In this document: piece by piece, positions 8,401 to 18,900 of the stretch
Position numbering within the stretch: position 1 is the first letter of the stretch
Layout of the letters: each line of letters begins with the position of its first letter
Virus record (IMG/VR): IMGVR_UViG_3300048438_000195
Coordinates: 1-37,713 of that record
From: a virus
Direction: 5' to 3' (one strand)
Length of the DNA: 37,713 bases
Notes under the pieces: generated by a model
The model's database searches: none
What the model saw: the letters and a program-made list of their open reading frames with translations, nothing else
What the model was told of the DNA's origin: nothing
Program-made: the position numbers and the translations under genes

Positions 8401-8667
8401 TTATTTTCTTGATCTATAAAACAAAGAAGATCCAAACGCGCAAATAATAACGCTCAATAAAATTAGTCCCAATCCATATGCAGGTGTCACAGAATTTATA
8501 TTATCAATAGAGCTATAAAATTCCAAAGGATCAACGGTACCATTTCCATCTAAATCTAATTGCTTAAATGTATGAGACTTTATATTAACATTGTTATCTT
8601 TTTTAAACTTAGATATAGGACTACAAGAACAAACAAATAAAACCAAAAATATTATTAACCTTCTCAT
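8401..8667 (-). CDS. Lipoprotein with EF-hand and C-terminal TM; unimolecular-spanin-like
   Basis: 88 aa. The N-terminus MRRLIIFLVLFVCSCS is a lipoprotein signal with a lipobox-like VCS-C (Cys15). Residues 38-49 form a canonical 12-residue EF-hand calcium loop (DLDGNGTVDPLE, acidic at 1, 3, 9 and 12). Residues ~64-84 are a hydrophobic C-terminal membrane helix followed by RSRK. A lipid-anchored N-terminus plus an inner-membrane C-terminus is the topology of unimolecular spanins (T1 gp11 type), which fuse the two membranes at the end of lysis. Neighbouring holin-like genes support this (ATGA overlap with the upstream one). The short periplasmic part and single EF-hand are unusual. Topology and motif are seen; the spanin role is inferred. 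Confidence 0.65.
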   Translation of the reverse strand: MRRLIIFLVLFVCSCSPISKFKKDNNVNIKSHTFKQLDLDGNGTVDPLEFYSSIDNINSVTPAYGLGLILLSVIICAFGSSLFYRSRK

Positions 8668-9098
8668 CGTCTCTTACTAGGAATTGCATAGAAACCCACA
8701 ACCATAAAACACAAGTCCATAAAAGAAGAAAGCATCAAGCCTCCAGTAAGCTGAACCACATGAAAATCTTTTCCTCCGAAAAACCAAGAAAAAATACCCC
8801 ATCTAGCATTATCGCCATATGGAACAATCATATCATAACTGATAGTTGGATTATGTGCATAGTATAACATCAGATAGCAAAGAGTGAAAGTAATTGACAT
8901 GAATAAAATTCTTCTAGTCACCTTCACAAAAGGATCCGAAGCTTGAGCTTGCTGGCTAGCTATTAAAGCGTCCAAGGTATCTTTATCTCTCGCAGCTAGT
9001 GCAAGTTGATCTTGCCGCTTTTGCTCTAACCAAGCGGATATTAAGTTGGCGCCTATTTTTATCCCAGCGCCAAGGATTGTATTTAAAATAGGGCCCAT
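8664..9098 (-). CDS. Holin-like multi-pass membrane protein
   Basis: 144 aa. It has an amphipathic, Gly-rich N-terminus (ILGAGIKIGANLISAWLEQKRQ), a charged helix, then membrane segments at ~63-82 (RRILFMSITFTLCYLMLYY) and ~115-138 (LTGGLMLSSFMDLCFMVVGFYAI). The order of amphipathic helix and two membrane helices, ending in basic residues, is seen in phage 3TM-type holin-like proteins. The start overlaps the stop of the 61-aa membrane gene by TAATG. It probably takes part in forming the lysis pore; an unrelated membrane role cannot be excluded. Confidence 0.65.
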   Translation of the reverse strand: MGPILNTILGAGIKIGANLISAWLEQKRQDQLALAARDKDTLDALIASQQAQASDPFVKVTRRILFMSITFTLCYLMLYYAHNPTISYDMIVPYGDNARWGIFSWFFGGKDFHVVQLTGGLMLSSFMDLCFMVVGFYAIPSKRR

Positions 9099-9283
9099 TA
9101 TTTTTTAGAGTTTTTTCCCATGTCGGCCATGCCTTGTCCAAAAACATAAGCAATCATAGGAGCCATCATGGTAACGACTGCGTTATGATCCATATTCCAA
9201 CCAAAAAAATGGTTAGATAGTGGGATGAAAACAGCAGCAACTGAAGCCCAGAATTTTTTACTTTTCCAGAATTGTTTTTCCAT
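9098..9283 (-). CDS. Small holin-like membrane protein
   Basis: 61 aa. MEKQFWKSKKFWASVAAVFIPLSNHFFG is a basic-aromatic N-terminus leading into a first membrane helix, then a short NMDHN turn and a second helix (VVTMMAPMIAYVFGQG) with a basic end. Small two-helix proteins with a W-K-S-K-K-F-W type N-terminus are common as holin candidates in aquatic phages. The Shine-Dalgarno and spacer (AAGGA, AAATAAA, ATGG) are identical to those of the capsid-region gene at 585. It lies between the peptidase and the larger holin-like gene, translationally linked to both. Confidence 0.65.
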   Translation of the reverse strand: MEKQFWKSKKFWASVAAVFIPLSNHFFGWNMDHNAVVTMMAPMIAYVFGQGMADMGKNSKK

Positions 9284-9284
9284 T

Positions 9285-10214
9285 TTATTTTCCTTTCTTT
9301 TTTAACATATTTATAACCAGATCTATTAAGCCCTCAAAGAACTTAATAATAAATTTTCTAAAACCTTCTTTTTTCGGAGGAGGCGGTTGAAATTTTCTAT
9401 TTTCAGAATGCGCTTTTATATAAAACGGTCCATTTGCATTGATGATTATTTTTTTGTACAAATCATCAGATAGATAAAAGTATCCATCATCCCCGAACCA
9501 TTTTCCCCAACTGTTTTGGAATTCCCAATATAGTCTACCCTTAATTGTTTTCCAGCCAATCATGGCAATGGCGTGCCCTCCAGATTTCTTAGACTCTAGA
9601 TATTTTTCGTCATCTATCACGCCTGAAGAACTAGTATAATACAACTCTTCATGAACTATTATAGAAGTCCATAAGGGTTCTTTTAATAAAGTTGATTTTA
9701 TTAAATTTGCGTCATTTTTGTCAATAACATAGAAGCCCTCAATTTTTTTGCTCGCAGCATCTTCTTCGGCGCCATACTTCATTGGGGCGTTTTCTTTTCC
9801 AGTATACGGCCAATACCTTTCCTCGCAACAGCCATGCTTCTTTAGGCCAATTGCTGCGCCTCTAATTGTTGTGCCAGAATAAGATTCGCCAGGCCATGGG
9901 TCAAATTTTTGTCCCGTTTTATATATATGCATTACACTGGGCTCGGTATTATCAAATTCTTTACAAAAACCATATACGACCCTACCACTTTGTCCAACGC
10001 AAGACCCAATACGGCCCTGGTTTTTTACAGGTAGCGTCCTCCCTCTTTGAGAAAAGTTTTCTAAAGCGATCGTGCCTTTTATATTCATGTCAGGCATCTT
10101 CCAGTCCCTATCATCAATAGGCTGCACTGGCACCGTCAAGAGCTTTCTTTTGAAAGCCTCAGCCAGTATTCGTTTTGCTATCGAGTTTTTTAATAATGAA
10201 TTTAAGTATTTCAC
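9285..10214 (-). CDS. Papain-like (C1) cysteine peptidase
   Basis: 309 aa from GTG 10214, selected because AGGAGG lies 12 nt upstream; the longest frame (to 10319) would overlap phoH by 160 nt, this start by 56. All C1 landmarks are present, numbered from this GTG: the oxyanion Gln66 and catalytic Cys72 in VKNQGRIGSCVGQS, His214 in SGGHAIAMIGW, and Asn234 in FQNSWG followed by a Gly-rich end (WFGDDGYFYLS). The C-terminus is basic with Pro-rich PPPPKK and ends in an amphipathic tail. The domain appears complete and active. C1 peptidases are rare in phages; next to holin-like genes it could attack host proteins or peptide cross-links. No signal peptide is evident. Confidence 0.85.
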   Translation of the reverse strand: MKYLNSLLKNSIAKRILAEAFKRKLLTVPVQPIDDRDWKMPDMNIKGTIALENFSQRGRTLPVKNQGRIGSCVGQSGRVVYGFCKEFDNTEPSVMHIYKTGQKFDPWPGESYSGTTIRGAAIGLKKHGCCEERYWPYTGKENAPMKYGAEEDAASKKIEGFYVIDKNDANLIKSTLLKEPLWTSIIVHEELYYTSSSGVIDDEKYLESKKSGGHAIAMIGWKTIKGRLYWEFQNSWGKWFGDDGYFYLSDDLYKKIIINANGPFYIKAHSENRKFQPPPPKKEGFRKFIIKFFEGLIDLVINMLKKKGK

Positions 10215-10887
10215 TGCGTAATATATCCTCCTTGCCAAATTTAAATGAATGTATACCCTTAGATACACTTTCTTCGTCATTGAATAAATCAAACATTGGC
10301 GCGAAACCGCTTTTGCCATTTATATCGCTCTGCATAAAATCTCCACAAATAAACAATTTGCAGTTATCTCCTATTCGTGTGATAAGGGTAGTTAATTCTT
10401 TATATGTAAAATTTTGAGCTTCGTCGGCGACGACAATCTTATTTTTCCAGCTAGAACCGCGAAGGTAGTTAATAGGCATAGCAGAAATTCGCCCCGTTTC
10501 CAACAAGTCCCTCTTTGAAGTATCATTTTTTGGAAGCATTTCATAGAGCTTATCCTCTAAAGGTGCCATGTATGGATTAAATTTTTCACCTATATCTCCA
10601 GGAAGAGCTCCCAAGCCTTTTTCAGCACTCTCTATAACAGTCCTTACATAAAGCAAATCTAACTCATTGAATGCGCTTAATAACCTCAAGGCAGAATAAA
10701 CTGCCATATATGTTTTCGTGGAACCTGCTGGCCCTGCGACAAACATAATTTTCGTGTCTTCTTGAAATGCTATCGAAAGAAATTTCTTCTGCTTTTCAGT
10801 AAGTCTTAAAGATGCAATGTGAATTGATTGTTCCAATTGCGGAATCTTTAAGGAATCCTCTTTTAAGGTGGATTTTTTCCTCGTCAT
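10159..10887 (-). CDS. phoH: PhoH-like P-loop ATPase
   Basis: 242 aa from ATG 10887 (MTRKKST); a longer frame to 10947 would run into the divergent plus-strand gene's promoter region. Walker A GPAGSTKT (52-59) and Walker B IVVADEAQN (151-159) are flanked by the usual PhoH stretches: LTEKQKKFL near the start, VRTVIESAEKGLGALPGDIGEKFNPYMAPL in the middle, and ICGDFMQSDI after Walker B. PhoH proteins are ATPases, probably RNA-linked, widely carried by marine phages; their exact role in infection is unsettled. It is the first gene of the minus-strand late block and overlaps the peptidase gene. Confidence 0.92.
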   Translation of the reverse strand: MTRKKSTLKEDSLKIPQLEQSIHIASLRLTEKQKKFLSIAFQEDTKIMFVAGPAGSTKTYMAVYSALRLLSAFNELDLLYVRTVIESAEKGLGALPGDIGEKFNPYMAPLEDKLYEMLPKNDTSKRDLLETGRISAMPINYLRGSSWKNKIVVADEAQNFTYKELTTLITRIGDNCKLFICGDFMQSDINGKSGFAPMFDLFNDEESVSKGIHSFKFGKEDILRSEILKFIIKKLDSKTNTG

Positions 10888-10934
10888 GTACGAGTATATA
10901 ATACACAGATTTACAATAAGTGTATATATATTAT
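10888..10934. promoter_or_regulatory. Divergent promoter region between phoH and the inverted island
   Basis: This 47-bp AT-rich spacer separates two divergently transcribed genes, so promoters in both directions must lie in or near it. On the plus strand TATATA is followed by six nt and the ATG at 10935, matching the leaderless layout seen in the early-type region, but I see no TTGACA-like -35 at the right distance. On the minus strand TATTATATAC lies shortly before the phoH start. Confidence 0.4.
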
Positions 10935-11129
10935 ATGAAAAACGCAAAAAAAATATTACAATCCCTCAGCAAAAACTTAAACGGCTACGAATCAACCTCT
11001 TGGCTTAAGGCTGAAAACACACTACTAGACGGGAAAACTCCAGCAGAAGTTATGCTGGAAGGTAATCCAGAAAGCGTAGAAAAAATACTTGATAAAGAAA
11101 TTAAAAGAATAAAATCTAAGAAAAAATAA
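10935..11129 (+). CDS. MbcA/ParS toxin-binding-like (DUF2384-like) small protein
   Basis: 64 aa from ATG 10935; an in-frame ATG at 10920 is upstream but sits in the promoter-like stretch. Residues ~23-56, WLKAENTLLDGKTPAEVM through SVEKIL, match the pattern of the antitoxin Xre/MbcA/ParS C-terminal domain (W-L-x-NP-x-L-x-GKTP-x-E, then a V-x-x-I-L helix). The Xre DNA-binding half is absent. The next gene starts inside the stop codon (TAATG), so the two are translationally coupled. In cellular genomes such domains bind a partner toxin, so an antitoxin-like role for the coupled gene is an inference. The pair is inverted relative to the flanking structural genes. Confidence 0.6.
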   Translation: MKNAKKILQSLSKNLNGYESTSWLKAENTLLDGKTPAEVMLEGNPESVEKILDKEIKRIKSKKK

Positions 11130-12172
11130 TGTCAAAAATTCTCTATCTAACAAATTGTTCTGCGGGAATATTCGACCAAGTGCCAATATGGAATATTTCA
11201 AAATTTATTAGGTCGAGGACATATCTACGAAATGATTTTTTTAAAAAAAATCTATCACATTACCTATGCGACATGGGTCACGAAGTAGATTTTCTAGTAA
11301 ATTCTTTCCCCAAAATACAACCGTCAGACTTAACGTATTTCGACTCAAGAGCAAAATTAATAAACAATGCCGACACTAAAATTTTCTTCGAAGAATTATG
11401 CAGTGGTATAGAGCCTTATGAACAGCGTTATTTTGCGTGCCCAAACATTTTTACAATTAATGCTTTATCAGAAGTTATTAATCTAAATAAATATGACGCG
11501 GTTGTAATCGATAGCCGCACCGAACTTGCTGCGCTTAAAAAAAACTTCTGGAATAAAATATTTCAACCTGGACTCTTTGGGCCGATTTCAAAATGCGTAA
11601 ATATGTATGACATAATAAACTGGATTGACTCCCCAGGTCAAACAGAAGAGTTAAAAGAGATGGGTAAGGTGAAGCCATTCTTTAACCTTGATCTTTTAAA
11701 GAGTGAGATAAGAAAGTCATTAGGTAAGATAGATAATTTATTTGTTGTACAAATTGCAGTATCAAATGAAAATTTACAAAATGAAGAATATTACCCAAAG
11801 CTTCTAACTGAAGCGTTAAGAACTAAAGACATAAAAAAAATTAAAAGTTTATTTTTCTCAAAAATACCAAACACTATTTATCGCTATCACGCCGATCAGT
11901 TTATTGAAGAAGATTTTTTTAAAGAATCCTCTATTTTTAGCGACAAATTCGACTTGGATAATTTATTTAAAGTATTTCCACTTACGAGTCTTTTTAGGAC
12001 AAAAGCTCCAAAAAACAAAGAAGACAGCATGTTTTATTTTCACGAAAATACTGTTGCCCTAAATGAATCTCTAAATGAAGAGAATTTTAATAAATACTAT
12101 CTTGGCGCACAGAGATATACAAGCGAAGGATACAGAAGCTTGGCTCAATCATTAGATTCCGCAGTTTCATAA
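11129..12172 (+). CDS. Unknown 347-aa protein coupled to the DUF2384-like gene
   Basis: No family recognised. The N-terminus has an alternating-strand look (SKILYLTNCSAGIFDQVP, then DMGHEVDFLVNSFPKI and KYDAVVIDSRTELAAL), reminiscent of a Rossmann-like or glycosyltransferase-type fold. The C-terminal half is helical and charged, with many Lys, Asn and aromatic residues, and no membrane segment. I checked for a RES toxin, the usual partner of MbcA-type antitoxins, and did not find its conserved Arg/Tyr/Glu pattern. Its 3' end overlaps the convergent 265-aa gene by 28 nt. It may be the effector of a two-gene module, or a glycan enzyme. Confidence 0.75.
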   Translation: MSKILYLTNCSAGIFDQVPIWNISKFIRSRTYLRNDFFKKNLSHYLCDMGHEVDFLVNSFPKIQPSDLTYFDSRAKLINNADTKIFFEELCSGIEPYEQRYFACPNIFTINALSEVINLNKYDAVVIDSRTELAALKKNFWNKIFQPGLFGPISKCVNMYDIINWIDSPGQTEELKEMGKVKPFFNLDLLKSEIRKSLGKIDNLFVVQIAVSNENLQNEEYYPKLLTEALRTKDIKKIKSLFFSKIPNTIYRYHADQFIEEDFFKESSIFSDKFDLDNLFKVFPLTSLFRTKAPKNKEDSMFYFHENTVALNESLNEENFNKYYLGAQRYTSEGYRSLAQSLDSAVS

Positions 12173-12942
12173 ACCGCAACTAAGTCTGACTCAAGCACCT
12201 CTGGAGGTCTAGGAGATATAGCGTATGGCCAATAGTCTATTATTTTTTCATAAGTATCAAATTGATCAATTTCTGGGTATTTAATATTTTCTATATTTTT
12301 TCTCGTCCGCTCCGAACATGATTGAGTAAAAAGTTCTCGATATACATCAATCAATGAAAGCCATTTTTTTGCCGCAAAAGCCAAAGCCTGCTTGTCGTCT
12401 TCCCATTCATAATCCATTGCGAAAAAGAAGCCGTACCTAATTTGAGTCATTCCCCGAATTGTTGGGTCTGCGTAATATATATCTTCAAGATGCTGATTAA
12501 TTACATCAGGATTTTTAATTGAATTGCCCGTAGCCATAAATAAATCAACCAAAACCATTTTGCTTTTCAAACTTAATTTAAAAACATCTCCGACGCTAGA
12601 TATATTAGTAAGTCTTTTACTCTGGAAGTCAGAGATTGCATCATCAACCATTTTTTTATTTGCGCAAAAATCTTTAGCATACAGCTGCATAGGTGAAATT
12701 GCGTCAGGGTTAAAGACGTTAGTTGAAAGAACTTCTTCTTGATTGTTTAATGTGACAATTCTTTTTCTTAATATATCGTAGGCAGAAACAAAAGCTTCAA
12801 TTTCAACTTCATTTAAGGCTCCTTTTTCTTTTGTAAAGCTTGGGTTTAAAGTTAAAAGAGCGCGAGTAGGAAAAAAACCTAATCTAAAATACTGCATCTC
12901 AACTACATTATTTCTAAGTAAGCCTTCTAGCATATGATCCAT
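12145..12942 (-). CDS. Unknown protein downstream of the giant virion gene
   Basis: 265 aa, mostly helical and mixed in charge, without membrane segments, signal peptide or catalytic motifs that I know. Near residues ~170-185 it is aromatic (MTQIRYGFFFAMDYEWED). It lies 34 nt after the stop of the 3846-aa gene on the same strand. A TATAAATA box, like the T4 late promoter motif, sits in that spacer (around 12970), so the gene may have its own late promoter. Co-orientation with the giant gene suggests a tail or virion-assembly role, but that is only position. Confidence 0.7.
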   Translation of the reverse strand: MDHMLEGLLRNNVVEMQYFRLGFFPTRALLTLNPSFTKEKGALNEVEIEAFVSAYDILRKRIVTLNNQEEVLSTNVFNPDAISPMQLYAKDFCANKKMVDDAISDFQSKRLTNISSVGDVFKLSLKSKMVLVDLFMATGNSIKNPDVINQHLEDIYYADPTIRGMTQIRYGFFFAMDYEWEDDKQALAFAAKKWLSLIDVYRELFTQSCSERTRKNIENIKYPEIDQFDTYEKIIDYWPYAISPRPPEVLESDLVAVYETAESND

Positions 12943-12976
12943 ATATTATAATATGCAAGAATTCTGTATTTATAAA

Positions 12977-15900
12977 TTATATAAAATTTATTCTAATCCT
13001 TCCTTCAAAAGCCTTACTAAGCGATGCTGAAGAATATTTATATTGGTCAGTGCTGCTATTATACGTGGCATAATCATTCAAAAATCCCGCATTAAGGACT
13101 CTGCCAGCGAGACCTCTATGAGGTATTGGATTTGATCCTCCGTAGTAATTATCTCCAATAAACTCAGAACTTGTATCAGCGTAAATTGGTAGTTCAATCC
13201 TTGAGTCTCTGGAAGCGCCCCTAGAGCTAAGCTCGACAGAGTTGCCAACCCCAAAAGCGTAAGCTTTAGAAAACTTTGAGTTGCCGATCATTCTTTTAAA
13301 TTGAGAATTATTTAAAGCTGGACTAACGGGATCAAAATTCGACGCTAAAGGATCGAGCAATATCTCTTGATTATCATGCAACGTAGACCATCCGCTTGGA
13401 TTACTTGCGCCCTGATATTCATAAACCTTGGCAACAGGGTATTCTGGACCTACAGACCAAGCTAACTTCCTTCCATCTATACCCCCAAAACCCCCTGCCC
13501 ACAAAGCAAATTCTGCATCTCCCGCATTAGCGCCTGAAATTGCTTGCGTGCTCGCTCCATACCAACCCATTTGGGGAGGCGCAATCTCCCGCTCAATCGA
13601 TGACATAATTCGTGGATAAACCGCCTTCCAATTAGTAGTTCCATTAGTTGGTTTGGATGGTTCAGTCCAATAATTATTACTATTACTAATGGACAATGAG
13701 TCTCCGAAGCGAAAGCTTGCATCAGAAAGCGTTCTGCTTTCTCCAAGCAATAGGGTATTTTCCTTATTATTAATTGCGCCTAAGTCCTCCAAGTAATCAA
13801 ATTCTTGGGTTTCTAAATTTTCTTGTATAAAAGGTCTTCTAAAAAAAGAATCTAAATAATGCGCGCTCCACATCATACCGACCGAAGATATTCTTCGTAA
13901 ACCGGCAACTAGATTCTCTACAAAAACATCATTATTCCAAACCTTTATCTCGCTTAATGAACTATTATGATAGGCTCCTGTTCCACTTGCAGCGTCGCTA
14001 ATAATTTGGCTAGAGGTTTTATTACTAATGTTTTCCCATTTTGTAGAGCTTGGTGCAATGTCATCAAATTCTGTAGTCCAGTTCCATTGAGCATTTCCTA
14101 AATAATTCTCGTATCCAGGTCTCAAGGGCTTTGTTCCGTCATTGCCGTAAGTTCTGTATTCTTGTTTAAGCTGCCATATATTTCCATGATAGAAACACGT
14201 ATGCCCAAGGTAAAATCCTGACATCAAATTTGAATAAAACGCTCTTTCTTTTGACATGCCTGGTCTAGGGTCGTCAGGCAGGTTTCTAATTGCTTTATAA
14301 TCTGCGTACTCTGAGCTAGCCAGCATCTCCTCTATGACTTCATTCACAGTCATTTGATTATTAATTTTCGCAGTCTTGCCAGCTTCGTCTGCCGCTCTTC
14401 CTAGCATGATCTCATATAAAGCCTCAACAGCTTCATCATTTACAACCATGTCCAAATCATAAGCGCCATGTTCAGCATTACCAAATACGTCAGGAACGAA
14501 TTTTTGAGCAATATAGCCTTGATTCGATCCACGAGCAGAATAATTTTCTGCATCAACCGCAAAAGGATCCCACGTCAATAAGTAAGGATTTTGTCGAATA
14601 ATATCTATTTCGTAATCTTCATCAACCTCAAACCAACCAAGAGTACCTTCTTCTGTTGAAAACAGGTCAACACTATCTCCAGCATAATTTGTTGCAGACA
14701 TTTTCCTGAATATGTCCGCATGAGAAGTGGGACTCCTTAGGTATGCCCTTTCTAGAGTTGAATTTTGCGTGTCGCCGTTTTTTAATACAAGCTCGAAGCC
14801 GCCCTGCTTACAGTCTCCCTTTACTTTCACGGTTTCAACATATAAAGGCCTAATGCTTTTAATAAAAACATCTCCAATAAAAACCGTCTGATCTCCACTG
14901 CTACCAGCTATTCCATTGCTTGCCCAAACTCCCGAGTATTCTGTCCAGTTTTTTCTCTCTGACTCAAACCAGGGTTGACTGACATCAAACATATCGCCTT
15001 GAGTTGGAGCGAACCATGTATAATCATAATTACCCAAATCTGACCTACCAACACCAGCATAAAGACCGCTAACAAAAGCGTTCTCAAGCCTCACCTCTAT
15101 AACCCCAGAGCCTAGAGACGGAGTAAACTCAACATAGAATAAACGAAAACCATCACTACCAACATGATTCTTGATGCTTCCGTAATCTTCTCGTTCTCCA
15201 TTTGGAACATTAGATGCCCCGCTTCTAAGATTAGCGGAATAAGGTTCTTCTAGCGTAAAATTAGTTTGAACGCCTCTTCCTCCATGATGATTTTGTGCAT
15301 TATAATCTATAGACCTTGCGGTGTTACAAGTAAATTCTCCATAACCAATTAATTCATTGGTTAAATCTCCTGCATCTGATTGAGATTGGTCAGGCTCGCA
15401 AACATAAACCCTTACGCCAGAAGGGCCATAGTTGGGTCTCCAGGCGGCAGATATATAAAGCCTATAGGTTACTCCTGGGGCGAGACCATGAATAAATTTA
15501 TTCATTCTCGAAGCCTGGCCAGTTTGAAGCCCTATGTAACCCTCCCTATCATAACCAAACCAATTTTCTGAACCAGAAACATCCTCTCTCTTAATCCAAG
15601 CGTCAGATAGACTTAATCCTCCCCAGACAGCAGTTCCATTTTTTATTATATTACAAAAATTAGTCGCACCACTTGCTCCGTAACTTTGAAAATTTTCATA
15701 ATTATTTATAAAAGACAAATGGGGGGTTGTTAAGCTCCAACCAGGAATTCTGTTTGTTTGAAACCAGTCTTGATTAGCTGTAAATGTAGGAATCCAACTA
15801 GGAAGGTGAAAGTAACTCTTATCGCTTCCTCCTTTATTACTTCGGCCAATAACCTCCCAATCTTGCGAGCCGTAATATGATTCGGAATTCCAAACCACAA

Positions 15901-18900
15901 AATTATCTCCATCAAATTCGCTTGGAGAGGAATCCGTCTCAGGGTTTTCATCCTCATGAGTTAGCCATTTTGCCTTACTGCCCCATATAAATGTTGTTAT
16001 TGAATTTGGGCATAGATCAATCGCCCCATTACTAGAAGCGGATGTTGTGTATTCGTCTACATCGATGCCGCTTTTGACAAAGCTTGAGCGATCCATCCAA
16101 ATATTAGGCTCGTTCATTCCTGGTCTAGACGGATCATATTTTATTTTTGACCTAAAACCAGAATAAGGAACTCTATTCGGGCTATCATTTATAAATTTTG
16201 TATAATATATTTTGCCAGTAGAATCAGGATTATAATTAATAATCATAGACCTTAGGGTTGCATAGCTAGAATACATTAATGCTGAGTTTACTGAAGTGTA
16301 CCTTCTGTCTCCGTCAGCAATGTTAAATTGTCCGCCCATTCTATTGACTACGACGTTATTAGACTCCTCAGGGTATTTAAAAGACTGAGTGAGGTTTGTA
16401 TAAATTGGAGCCTCGGCAGAGTCGCCAATAGAACCAAGGGATATGTTTGCGCTATGTGTCCAACCTCCGTCTTTTAGAAGTTGATCATCAACTACAAGTT
16501 TTTCGGGTGAACCTTGTTTTGCTTTAATTTGTACGGAAAAACGCTTTCTCGTTAAAGGGTCAGTTGGTAGATCTTTTTTTGCTGTATTGTAGTTATATTG
16601 GTACTCTCCACTCTCAAAAAACAAATCAATCGCTTCGGCAACAGTATAATTAAAAGTTTCCCAGGTGTCTACCCCTTCGGTAGAGCCTCGGCTTCTATCT
16701 AAAATAGTTACATAAAGACCATCAATAAGATCAGCTTGAGAATTAATACTCTGGCTTAAATCGTAGTCCGTGAAGTTCCAGCGGAAATTTGTAAAACCTG
16801 CAGATTCTTGAATCAAATCGTCTTGAATTTCAATAGCTTCACTAGTTGAAGTTTCTATTGTAACCTTTGCATGCTCCCAGCAAGTTACGAGCCCTTCTAA
16901 ATCTATATTTCCAGAGTTAATCAATGGAGAGCTGGACCATAATTTGAATGTTGAAGAAGTTCTAATTCCCGTAATTGTTCCAAAAGCTTTATCTAATCTT
17001 TGATATGGTATTTCAAAAGTTCCTTCTGATTTTGTAGAGCCTAACAGGGTTCCATCTTGAATCGAGAGGGTTGCGGTACCGCTATCATCAGGTGGAAACA
17101 TTTTTTCATGAAGCACTGCTTTGGCATGCATTGGTCCAAAACCAAATACAGGATACCCGAGCTCAAGCGTACGCGATATTCCTCGGTTTGAAATTGAAGA
17201 CCTTGAAACAAAGAGGCCTCTATCTGTAGTGTCTGCGATATTAAACGCGGGCATACTAATATAAAGGCCTTTGTATTCGTGATCAGAATTATTGTAAATA
17301 TACTGCTTGTTGATTTGAACAATGGTCATGTCAGGAAAAACCCCGACAACTTTATTGGCAATATAACCATCTCCGCTAACACCAAGTGATCCTTCGATAG
17401 CAACATCCGCAATTGTTACAACTGGAAAGCTTTGTACAGGATTAAATCCGCCTGGATAAATTAAATTGTGATATGCGGCGCCCGTTCTCGCAACGCCAAA
17501 CCCGTGAGGAACCCCATCATCGATAGTAAACGTGACTGAGGTTGCTTGGCTATCTGGTCTAGTATAATTTATAGCAGGAGGTCCAGATTGAGATTCAAAA
17601 GTTAAATCAGGACCAATACCATCTTGAATAACAAGCCTTCCTCCAAATTCACTTGCAACAGGAAAACTTACGCCAAAGCTATAAACATGAGTATCATTAT
17701 CATAATAATATAGTTTTCCGTTTATATTATTGGCTATACTACTCAAGTTAGGAGGGTCAATTAACTTATAACTTAAATTCAATGTTTTTAAATTAGCTCC
17801 ATGAGGACAATTGATTCCATCATCAATTTTAATTGTTACTGTATCGTTATTAACAGGATCCCCTAGCTCTGACCTGGTTAGAAAAACTCTACCTTTATAT
17901 CCATCAGCTTCTTGAAAATTAGAATCATAATGCGATATCTCGCCCACCATTAAATAATTCTTCAAAAGTTTGATTTCGGCGTTAAAAACGTAATCTTCCG
18001 TAAAATCTGCCTTGGAGTCGCCTCCTCCAGGACAGTTATCATCAAGAAGTAAATCGTAATAGTTTTTATTAACCACGTCATTTGAGTCATTGATATTAGT
18101 ATATTTCTTATATAATAAAGCGGGTATAGCTGTATCAATTTGGAAGGTATAATTTGAATCATTATACATATACATGTTATATGAACCTTCAGGTTTTCCA
18201 TGCACACCCTTATCTTCAAACGCGGGTTGAGAGATTGACATAAATTCTGTAGAAGTTACCGTAGTTTGAGTTAAACCTACTCCCCCGATGTAAGTTCCGC
18301 TATTGTTAAAACTTGCATTGGCTTTTGCGCCAATAAATTCCCCTGCGCCCCTTAATATGTTTGTCAAGTAACCCACTCCCACTTCATCAAAATTAGTAAA
18401 AGGATTTGCCGAACCGTGATAATGGGTTTGCGTCGTACTTAGATCTATGAAATTATTGTTATGGGTTGTAGAGGCTCCAACGACATCAGATAAAGCGTAC
18501 AATGCCTCGGTTAGGGTGTTTAAATTAGATTTTATTTTTATAAACTCATTGTCTTCTTCTCCAAATTTGTCAATTTGGTCAGTGGCTGGCCAAGTGTTAC
18601 CGGATTGATCTACATATGAATTTTGTCCAGCGGGGATAGCAAACCAGTTATCAAAATGGAAATCTATACCACTTCCAGATACGAAGTTTTTAATTTTTGT
18701 ACGGTTGTGTGTCAAGCCGTCATTTGAGTCTCTTGTTCCAAGTATTAATACGCATTTCTGAACACACAGATCAAGAGGATTCCTTGAACTTGATGTCTCA
18801 GGAAGAAATATTTTAAATGCTGGTGTATAATTCGTTCGATTGATTCCATTTAGTGAATGTAAAGTTAGTTCGTCTGATATAGTTTGGGGTCCGTATTGCA

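Noticed and set aside
9285-10319. Longer peptidase start at 10319
   Set aside because: It would overlap phoH by 160 nt and has no ribosome site, whereas GTG 10214 has AGGAGG upstream.
11129-12172. RES-domain toxin
   Set aside because: Expected from a DUF2384-like neighbour, but the conserved RES residues and length pattern are not present.
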